A stretch of 64,000 nucleotides of DNA, taken from positions 33,623,167 to 33,687,166 of the forward strand of contig OZ010580.1 of the NCBI GenBank assembly GCA_963932145.1. The letters are read 5' to 3'. Positions within the stretch are counted from its first letter, which is position 1. Each line of letters starts with the position of its first letter. The DNA is from Acanthosepion lycidas (Eukaryota > Mollusca > Cephalopoda > Sepiida > Sepiidae). Positions 56,515-64,000 of this stretch are shown here, in pieces. The notes under the pieces are model-generated. The model was given only the letters and a program-made list of their open reading frames with translations, did no database searches and was not told the origin of the DNA. The translations under genes and the position numbers were made by a program.

Positions 56515-56905
56515 GTTACAGCCATAGCACATTGAAACACTGGTTTGCATAAGATCCCTGAAGTTAAACAGCATTGAGCCTAGTCAGTACCTAGATGAGT
56601 GACTACTTGAGAATACCAAGTGCTGTAAGCATGAATGTGCAGGTGATGTAATGGATATAATATGATGTAATGGCTCAGAATTGGAATTCGGAGAGCCACA
56701 TTCCAATTCCAGTCAGGTTTGTCATATTCACTTACGTGCAAATACCTTTGGGAAAGGTATGAATCCACCACTTCTCATCTCAGCTGTGGATTAATTAGTA
56801 GAACTTGTATGAGTAAAAATAATTATCTCCAAAAATTCTTGCACTCTAAAAATATTTCCTGGCTTTAAATAACCTGTAAAAGGTTGATAAACCATAAAAT
56901 CAATT
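56515..56905 (+). mobile_element. SINE with a 5S-rRNA-derived head
   Basis: Head: gttacagccatagcacattg, aagttaaacagcattgagcc, tagtcagtacctagatgagt, gactacttgagaataccaag, tgctgtaagc, closer to 5S rRNA than the copy at 33526. Body with aatacctttgggaaaggtat and tail with aaatatttcctggctttaaa. Lies in an SLCO intron, antisense to the gene. Confidence 0.9.
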
Positions 56906-57105
56906 CTTAAGTGAAAACATTAAAAAAGAAAATTGATGAGGAAAGAATAGTGATTGACATGATTATTTTAAAGTAATTTTATAGCGAACTAAATCAAATT
57001 GTATTTTTGTCTTTATAGCAAAGATAAACATAGTTGAACAATCTTTGTTCTGTATCCAAGTTGTTTGGTTATTATTTGAAACTGATGCTGACAAGATGAA
57101 ATCAT
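56762..57105 (+). repeat. Local duplication, copy 1
   Basis: SINE tail plus about 190 bases of downstream sequence (gaggaaagaatagtgattga, catgattatttt, ttgtttggttattatttgaa, actgatgctgacaa) recurs at 59365-59688. Confidence 0.8.
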
Positions 57106-57531
57106 AGAAGTGGCAAAGAATAATTTCTTAAAACCTGATCTTTACTGTGAGTTGAATCTTGGTAACTGGAATAATTTGATATTTGCATTGGAACAGAGTA
57201 GAGTTTAGTAATATTTACTGAGTATGGCATAAGGGTGAATAGTAAAGAAATGAGTGTGTTGCCACACTTTTCCACATGGGTAATTCTAGCTTTTATGTAA
57301 AGCTGATCATCACTGGCACTAATGGAGAAATATGAAATTTTCAGTTATAATATTCAGTTTTTCATGGTAGAAAGCCGCAAGAGTTGGACACATGGAGAAG
57401 ATCACACTCACTACAGTAATATTGTTAAACATTTTTCTATTGTGAGCAATTTAAAAGATGAGATTATTTGGATTATATTATTTTGTTGAAGAATTTAAAC
57501 AGTAATTGTTTCTTTTTAAATTATGTTAGTA

Positions 57532-57611
57532 TTAGGTTGGTGCAAAAATAATGTCGTTTTCTCACACATGTTACTATGTGAGAAAACGACATTATTTTTG
57601 CACCAACCTAA
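57532..57611. mobile_element. Mariner-derived MITE, 80 bp, short sub-family
   Basis: Flanked by TA (57530-57531 and 57612-57613). Ends TTAGGTTGGTGCAAAA and inverse; the arms pair fully except for a small loop near gttactatg. Lies in an SLCO intron, so it is transcribed as part of the pre-mRNA. Confidence 0.93.
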
Positions 57612-59364
57612 TACTAGTCTAAATTTTTTTTAACTTAGTATTATTTGAATGTTATTGAATTATCCTTTGGAATTAAGATAGAATTATCTGACCACTGACC
57701 AAACAATATTTTCATTATAGAAATGGGGAAGAACTTCCATAAAATTGGCAGTAATATTTGTTAGAATTTAAAATGGTTTAATGATAAACTTGTATTAAAA
57801 AATATAGTATTATGAACTGGCTTTTTTCTTTTTAAAGAAAATATGAGCCTTTGTCAAGGTTGACAATGAGTAGGAGAGCATAGTACTTTTGCTACTGCCT
57901 GGGCAGTAAGAAAGTTTTTGGGAGAGTAGCTTGCCCAAATGCTCCATTATCTTAATCTGTTATCTTTATCAATGATCATGACATACCAGTAATAAGACAT
58001 TTTTATCCAGATAGATAGCAGTAAAAGGAGAGAGAGAGAGCATAGGGGAAAATTAATTCATGCCTTCCTCATAAGCATTCATAAAAAGTGAATGTAAGTA
58101 ACTTTGGCTGTAATTCAAATTTAGCTTGTTGATTTTATTTCCTGAGCTGGTAATCCTTACACTACCTTGCACACCTTTGTGGGGGGAAAAATGATTTTAC
58201 AATTTATATAAACCTTTGTGGTATCACATTTTTTTTTTTTTTTCAAGTTTTCAACAAAAACAGAAAAGGATTTGTTATAACTGAATTCCTCATAAATCTT
58301 ATTAACCATTAATATTGACATGTTTGTTGATCAAGTTTCAGGCAGATGTTTTAAAAGTGGGCAAGGATCAAAAAGCCAAAACTGGCTATTAAGTAATAAC
58401 AAAATATACAATAAGGGTTTTTGTTAAAGAACTGAAGCTGGAAGAACCTTTTCTTGAAGGCTTTATAGATACAAGCTGAAAATCTGCCTTATGGGCAGGA
58501 TTTAAAGCTAATTCTCACAGAATTCATGTTCTCTTAGGGCCAAAGGCACCATTGGCCTAAATGTTACCTTTGGCCCTAATAAGAGAACATGAATTTGAAC
58601 AATGTGTTTATTGAATCCTGACTTTGAAGATTTTCTAGATTTGTTTTTTTTTTTTTTTAAATCTAGATTGTTTTTCTCTAAGAAAGATTTATATTATAAA
58701 TACGTGTGTGGTAACATGGAAGAACAAATGAAACAAGCGTACCACCAGTGAGGTGAAAGAATCGTAATTATAAAATTCTTTTATATTGTCACAAATAGTC
58801 ATGGTGATGATATCTAGAGAGGCCTGGAGTGGATTAATGAAGCTTCATGATCACTATGAATCCGAGTTTGCTGATACAGAAGATGTGAACGGGATATCTC
58901 TGTGAGCATGTATATGTCTGGTCAGTTGACTGAAGTCACAGTGATAAAACTAAGAGCCTGCTGAGCATCAACAGCTGGCCTGTTGGCCACATTCTGTTTG
59001 CTTCTGTCCAGCTTTCTTAAAAGCAAATCTGCATTTGTGATTGGCTTCTTTTATATTGTATCTTAGATTTTTTACGTGATTTCTTTCATAGGCCAGATGT
59101 AATGCTCAAAGCTCCTTTGCAGAGGATGACTTTTTTTATTTTGGGTTTTGCTTTTTTAGCACTCACATCCAGCCAACATGTGAATCAAAAAGAGTTCTAA
59201 TTTGTAGCAGAGTATAACATTTATAAACTTAATTATATCTGTTATCCAAGAGCCTTCTGAATGAAGGAGTAGATAGATTTTCATATTATTTGAAATTTGG
59301 TGGTTCATAATTATTGCTAATATTGCTGATACTCTGTGTTGGTGTTTCCTTGCATTTATGAATA
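57612..59364. other. Intronic sequence with one hairpin, otherwise unrecognised
   Basis: Besides the hairpin at 58521-58595, the stretch 58720-59060 is of moderate GC (gagaggcctggagtggatta, cagctggcctgttggccaca) without a recognised family. Confidence 0.5.
58521..58595. repeat. 75-bp hairpin
   Basis: Arms aattcatgttctcttagggc (then caaaggcacc) and the inverse ending gagaacatgaatt, with an insertion or two near the loop. Possibly the core of a MITE; no target duplication identified. Confidence 0.65.
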
Positions 59365-59500
59365 CACTTCTTCTCTTCCCAGCTACGGGTTAATTAGTAG
59401 AACATGCATCAGTAAAAATCATTATTATCTCCAAAAATTCTTACAAACAAAAAATATTTCCTGGCTTTAAATAACCTTCAAGAAATTGATAAGCCATAAA
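59365..59500 (+). mobile_element. SINE tail without a head
   Basis: Matches the last third of the SINE at 56515-56905 (cttcccagctacgggttaat, tagtagaacatgcatcagta, aatatttcctggctttaaat). The match continues into the flank of that SINE, so it belongs to a local duplication rather than an independent insertion. Confidence 0.75.
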
Positions 59501-59688
59501 AAAGTATTCAATCAATTCTTAAGTGAAAGCATAAAAAAAATTATGAGGAAAGAATAGTGATTGACATGATTATTCTAAAGGAATTTTGTAGCAAACTGAA
59601 TCAAATTGTTTATCTATGATATAAGGATAAAAGTGCATAGTTGAACAATCCAAGTTGTTTGGTTATTATTTGAAACTGATGTTGACAA
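59365..59688 (+). repeat. Local duplication, copy 2
   Basis: Second copy of 56762-57105, about 2.6 kb downstream in the same orientation. It ends at gatgttgacaaaa, where the poly(A) side of a minus-strand LINE tail begins. Confidence 0.8.
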
Positions 59689-59689
59689 A

Positions 59690-59950
59690 ATTTTTTTTTT
59701 TTTTTTGCTAAATCATTTTACCCTAAGCAAGGCAATAATATCCCTAGGATGCAAAGAGTGAAAGAATCACAGGGGACAATAAATGAACAGGATTCAAGGA
59801 GACAGAAAATGTTGATTGAGATTGTATTTAAATCTTTGAAGATCATAGTTGACAGGAAAACAGGAAGCCAGAAGTGAGGCAAGAGGTGTGAGAGAAGAAA
59901 CATTTAGCATAGAACTTATGGTTACAGCAAGCAATTTCAACAGTGAAATT
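59690..59950 (-). mobile_element. Jockey-like LINE, 3' tail
   Basis: Minus strand: CFPVNYDLQRFKYNLNQH-like coding remains in broken frames, then the UTR end (cttgcttagggtaaaatgat) and a T-run on the plus strand at 59691-59706, which is the poly(A). It abuts one copy of a local duplication (59365-59688), at or near its breakpoint. Same sense as the SLCO gene. Confidence 0.7.
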
Positions 59951-60256
59951 CTGAGACTTAGCTGCTAATGATTATGGCATGCTAGTATAAGTGATTTCTG
60001 GCATATTTCACCAGCTGGTTTGGTTTGATCTTACACTACTGAAGGTTGGTTTTGAGGGAATCTTTGTAGTGTTTTATTTTTATTGTTTGCCTCTGTCTCT
60101 TTTGCTACATTCCAACTGTCTATACAGCAGGTGTCCTGGCATGTGCTTTTGCATGTCCCATTCACCAGTCATGGTTAATTAAAGCTTGATAATTAAATAA
60201 ATGAAAAAAAAAAAAAACACTTAAAAAAAATAATGGTAACTTTGTTTTATACTTAC

Positions 60257-60385
60257 CAACATACTTGTTCCTGAATTGTACGATATCATAGACAAGACAT
60301 GACCCATTGTTTCCACATCGGTTCCTCCACAGGAGACAAGCTGTGTCTATTGTATTTCCAAACAAGATGGGTGCTGGGATATAAG
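60257..60385 (-). CDS. SLCO: SLCO/OATP exon encoding the last extracellular loop
   Basis: Seen: a 129-bp exon with a pyrimidine-rich acceptor (tttctgtcatttcag) above 60385 and a GTAAGT donor at 60256-60251; both borders are phase 1. The 43 residues include [10 protein letters not shown], then TIDTACLLW, a second Cys in RCGNNGSC, a third four residues later, and FRNKYV. Known: the pattern Y-I-P-x-P-I-x-F-G, I-D-x-x-C-x-x-W, C-G-x-x-G-x-C is characteristic of the C-terminal third of OATP transporters, where the cysteines lie in the extracellular loop before helix 12. Inference: real coding sequence of an SLCO gene, closest by eye to SLCO5A/SLCO3A-type proteins; the subfamily cannot be fixed from 43 residues. 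The next upstream exon was not found before the right edge. Confidence 0.92.
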
Positions 60386-61164
60386 CTGAAATGACAGAAA
60401 AAAGAAAATGCACTAAAGATCAATAATTGGTTTCTCTCTCTTCCTGATCAGAAATCAGTACCCGATTACCATTTTTTATTTTATTTAACTTCCAAAAGAA
60501 TGCAAGTTAAAATACATCCATGTATACAGGTTTGTAAATGGATAACAGAGCTTGGTGGGTAAGCAACAAGCCTGAAAGTTTATTCTGCCAGATTCCCTTT
60601 AAAAATAAATCTTAAAAATATTTATTACATTGTACATCCAGGACCAGATTATGAATTTTAGGACCCACCCCCTAATCTAATGAAATTAGAGGTCCTCAAA
60701 TAGAGCTATTCTCTAACTCTTCTGTACCCATCTTGAATATATTTTAATCATGATATATTTTAGTGACATTTACATAGTTTGAAGTAAACTTATTGCAAAT
60801 TCTTTAAATAAACTACAATAACTATCTTTTGTTTGTCAATAAAATATTCTTTAAAAAATACCACTATTTTACTATTCAATGCAAACCAAATTAGCACATA
60901 TTTTAAGACAACTGTAAAAAAAAGATTTTTTTATAACCAGCATTATAACAATAAAGCAATGAAAATAAAGTTTGTCATTTTGATATCATTTAGAAGTTAT
61001 AATATCTAGAAAATTAAAATCACTGCTTTATAAAAATTTCAGATTAAAATTTTTCATATCTGAAATATACAGATGTTGGTAAAAGTTATATTTGTTTAAA
61101 ATTATTTCTTAAATTTAATAAGTGCTGAATGCCAGTTATCTCCTGTATAGATCAAGAATGCAAA
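60386..61164. other. Upstream intron of the SLCO gene, no further exon seen
   Basis: AT-rich sequence between the SLCO exon and the LINE endonuclease end. The next SLCO exon should be on the minus strand at higher coordinates; none was recognised up to 64000. Confidence 0.55.
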
Positions 61165-62420
61165 ACTGTAGAAGCAAATGTGAGCAGAGGAGGTCAGGAC
61201 TTTGAACTGGTTGAACAAAGGAGGTATAGAGGGTTTGCAATTGTTCAGTACGCTCTTGCAGAGATGCCAATAATCTTTGCATCCAAATTTGCGAGATGCA
61301 ATACGCTCCTTCATCCGAGCAGAAAATAGTGACTTAGCATCGTTACACTCGTTACGGGCGGAGGCAAAGAGACATCTATTGCAGTCAGACATGTCGCTAT
61401 GAAATAGGTGAGAACAGGAGGAGGGCCTGATTTGACCCTATATTTCCTTGAGGGGATGAAAGCATCGATTCCAGCTTTAACTCAAGATGAGACCTTAGAA
61501 GCACATTCTTGAACGGGGAGCGTAAGACAACATCCCAGAGGACATCACAGAGGAAATCACAGAACACGTCCCAGTCAGCTCGTTGATAGTAGAACAAAGT
61601 TCTAGTGGTAGGAGGCTCTTTGCAGGAGGTGGAGTTGAAGGAGATCTTAACAGATACTACCGCATGATCAGAGTTACCAAACGGGCAAAGTTGCGTGGCG
61701 CTACAGGACTCGGGGATAGAGGTAAAACACAGATCGAGAAGAGAGGCTTTACCTTCCTGGTTGAAGGCAAAATGAGTGGGGAAGTTAACTATCTGTGTGA
61801 GGGATTGAGAGACTGAAAAATTGAGCGTTTGAATGCCTGCGTGGTCAGTCATAGCATTCTTAAGCCACTTCGCATGATGGACATTAAAGTCGCCAAACAC
61901 AAATATATGAGAAATGGGTGGAGGGAGAGAGCCTTGTCTATGCTGTCAGAAATGCTATCGAGTATCCCACAGTCTTGAGAGGATGGAGAGCTGTAAAGGA
62001 AGAAGAGATAGTCGGAGACACATGTACGACTGGTCTGGCGATTCAAGAGACAACTCTCTGGACAGAGGGAGATGTTCCTTGACGTAGACACCAAGGCCAT
62101 GTATGTGGGTTAGAGAGTCTTTTCTGAGGAGAGGAAGGTAGCCTGTGATCGAGAGATCAGAGGAGGGGATAGACAAGACAAGGTTGGTCTCACAGAGAGC
62201 CAGTATATCTGGGCAGTTTGCAGTGAGGAAAGATTCCATATTGCAGAAGTTTGTTCTAATGCCATGGATGTTGGAGAATGAAATGTTGAGGGGTTTAGGT
62301 GATTTTTGAGTGGCTGGTTTAGGATTACGTTTTCGGTCTTTGTAAGTCATGTGGAATTTTGGTTGGAAGATGAGAAGACCCGAAGTAAAAGAAGCAGACA
62401 GTTATCGACCGTGACGTAGG
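61165..62420 (-). mobile_element. Jockey-like LINE, 5' end with AP-type endonuclease, RT missing
   Basis: Minus-strand frames recover the apurinic-type endonuclease: PLNISFSNIHGIRTNF and ALCETNL (62350-61955), GLGVYVKEHLPL, a FLYSSPSSQDC-like block, then MFGDFNVHHAKWL with the catalytic-type DFN, TLNFSVSQSLTQIVNFPTHF, LLDLCFTS and GNSDHAVVSVKISF (61900-61397). A linker with ARNECNDAKSLFSARMKERI and CKDYWHLCKSVLN follows (61392-61200), stopping just past PPLFNQFKVLTSS. The RT domain is absent and there is no poly(A). Known: this endonuclease nicks target DNA to prime reverse transcription. The order of blocks matches Jockey-like LINEs, and it is probably the 5' half of the family whose 3' halves fill the window. 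Noticeably more GC-rich than its surroundings; a few frame breaks. Confidence 0.88.
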
Positions 62421-62539
62421 TAGAGGAGTTGGCACAACCTGCATCATAATGTGGCCTCAGGGCTGCCTACTGGAGGTGACTGCAGGGACACCTTTCCATG
62501 CGCGACATGGCACTACAAACACCCTGGTATTATACAACT

Positions 62540-64000
62540 GTTGATCAGAGCGGCAAATAAAATTAGCCACCAAAAGTCTTCACCCTATTCATCACATCAA
62601 AATGGCATGACTGAAAGAGTATGGTACACAATTTTTGAAATGGCCAGATGCATATTAAAACAAGCTAAACTTTCTAAATATATGTGGTCATACGCAGTTA
62701 TGTCTTTGACATATATTTGTAACAGTTGTTATGATAATCGTATTAAAACTACACTGTGGGAAATTTTTACTGGTATTAAACCAAACATTTCCAACATGCA
62801 TTTATTTGGGAGCATTTACTATCTGTATATAAAAAAATTAATAAGAAATTAGATGATCAAAGTGAGAAGGGACTATTTGTAGGATACCATATAAGTAGTC
62901 CTGCTTATTTGGCATATTTTCCTAAAAAAGAAGCGTCAGGACAGTAAAATTCATTGATAAATTTTGTGAAGAATATTCAGACCTGTTAATCATGAATTGG
63001 ATGATGATACTGTGCTTAAAAAGGATGAGATTAATATGCATTACCTAAAGAGCAAATGGAAGTAATTGAAAATAGTGAAAGAATGAAGACATCCAAAACA
63101 TTTAAATGATTATTATGTTAACGATATGTTGAATTAAATGATAGATTACTGCTATCTCATTAAGGCCGTACCAAGATCATACAAGGTGACAATTGAACAG
63201 TCTGTAAAATGGAAGGTAGCAATGAAAGAGGAAATGGATATTTTAAAAGAAAATGAAATGTTTAAATTAACACAGTTACCTCCAAATAAAACTGTAATAC
63301 CTGCAGGATGGGTATATGCTATTAAAACAGGACCAAAACCAAAAAGGACCAAAACCAAAAAGAAATTTATAAAGCTAGATTAGTAGCAAAAGGCTGGTCT
63401 CAGAGACCATACATTGACTATCAAGAAACATTTTCACCAACAGCAAAGATGACCTCAATAAAAGTGTTAATGCAAATTGCAACACAGCATAACTTGATAG
63501 TACATCAAATAGATCTCAACCAATCTCAACACGCCAATTAATTATGAGTTATACATGGAGCAAGCAAAAGGTTTTGAGATAATAAAAATAGTGAAGAAAG
63601 ATTAGTTTATAAGTTAAAGAAATCTTTATATAGCTGAAACTAGAATAACTTATTACGTAGATATTTAATTAGACAAGGTTTTTGTCAATCACTATTGGGC
63701 GTTTATGTATATACTAAGTAGGACAAATATACAATTATCATTGCATAGGTGGATAATATCTTAATAGTGATGAAAATATGGTAAATATTAAAAATATGCT
63801 CAAATAAAAATTTTAAATAAAGGACCAAGGTAAAATTAAAAAATTTTTAAGTATAGAATTTACCTATGAAGATAATATATATATGAACCAAAAGTGCTAT
63901 CTCCAAAGGTTACTGGAAAGAGTTGAAATGCAAGATTGCAAACCTAAATATACCCCTAATGACAGTTCAATATATATCTTGTTAATATTACTAAGTGAAT
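62540..64000 (+). mobile_element. Ty1/Copia fossil: integrase to reverse transcriptase, running off the right edge
   Basis: Plus strand shows Copia integrase C-terminal pieces (SPYSSHQNGMTERVW, FEMARCILKQAKLSKYMW, LWEIFTGIKPNISNMHLFGS) and the start of the Copia RT (VKWKVAMKEEMDILKENEMF, VIPAGWVYAIK, then a VAKGWSQRPYIDYQETFSPT-like block). Broken, with several breaks. Gag, protease and both LTRs are not in the window; more may lie beyond 64000. It abuts the Jockey-like LINE 5' end on the opposite strand. Confidence 0.85.

Larger units (their letters stand above)
50363..60256 (-). other. Intron of the SLCO gene, about 9.9 kb
   Basis: Lies between the GTAAGT donor at 60256 and the AG acceptor above 50362, phase 1. 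It holds Jockey-like LINE pieces, a zinc-finger-type LINE piece, a 5S-headed SINE, a duplicated SINE tail, a mariner MITE, a hAT-like terminus and several hairpins. No extra conserved exon was recognised in it. Confidence 0.8.

Overview
The window looks like a piece of a large, AT-rich, repeat-dense animal genome, most probably a cephalopod mollusc of the octopus kind (inference). The reasons are spliceosomal exons with GT-AG borders, many (TA)n tracts, a diverged tRNA-type SINE resembling known cephalopod SINEs, 5S-rRNA-headed SINEs, and one dominant Jockey-like LINE family with many short 3' copies. No prokaryotic or organellar features were seen.

Host gene: the only host protein gene I can support is on the minus strand. 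Three exons (60257-60385, 50262-50362, 47844-48095) have matching intron phases. They encode the C-terminal end of an organic anion transporting polypeptide (SLCO/OATP): the last cysteine-bearing extracellular loop, the last transmembrane helix and an 83-residue cytoplasmic tail ending in a PDZ-type Ser-His-Leu. The introns are about 9.9 kb and 2.2 kb and are full of transposon debris. Upstream exons must lie beyond the right edge.

Layout. 1-6 kb: LINE tails, a Ty3/Gypsy fossil followed by a duplicated block with a minisatellite, and a mariner transposase relic. 6-11 kb: a mariner MITE, a related mariner relic, and a LINE with a C-terminal zinc finger. 11-20 kb: mostly unrecognised AT-rich DNA with a Helitron Rep fragment, two hAT-type ends, hairpins and a long CT-rich minisatellite. 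21-22 kb: a short Helitron with a duplicated head. 23-26 kb: a mosaic of broken LTR-retrotransposon pieces on both strands with an initiator-tRNA-like stretch. 28-32 kb: LINE fragments, a fold-back palindrome split by a MITE, and a second MITE. 32-37 kb: SINEs, a Penelope-like nuclease fragment and a cluster of (TA)n tracts. 42-43.6 kb: an inverted pair of Penelope-like termini between two halves of an older repeat. 47.8-60.4 kb: the SLCO 3' end with LINEs, SINEs, a MITE and a local duplication in its introns. 61-64 kb: the endonuclease end of a Jockey-like LINE facing a Copia fossil that runs off the right edge.

Most interesting signals: (1) four mariner MITE hairpins whose outer 16 bases match, from memory, the human MADE1/miR-548 source element, with a decayed related transposase nearby; (2) a near-perfect fold-back split by one of these MITEs; (3) a hairpin with a GAAA-ended loop that keeps pairing despite base changes in three repeat copies.
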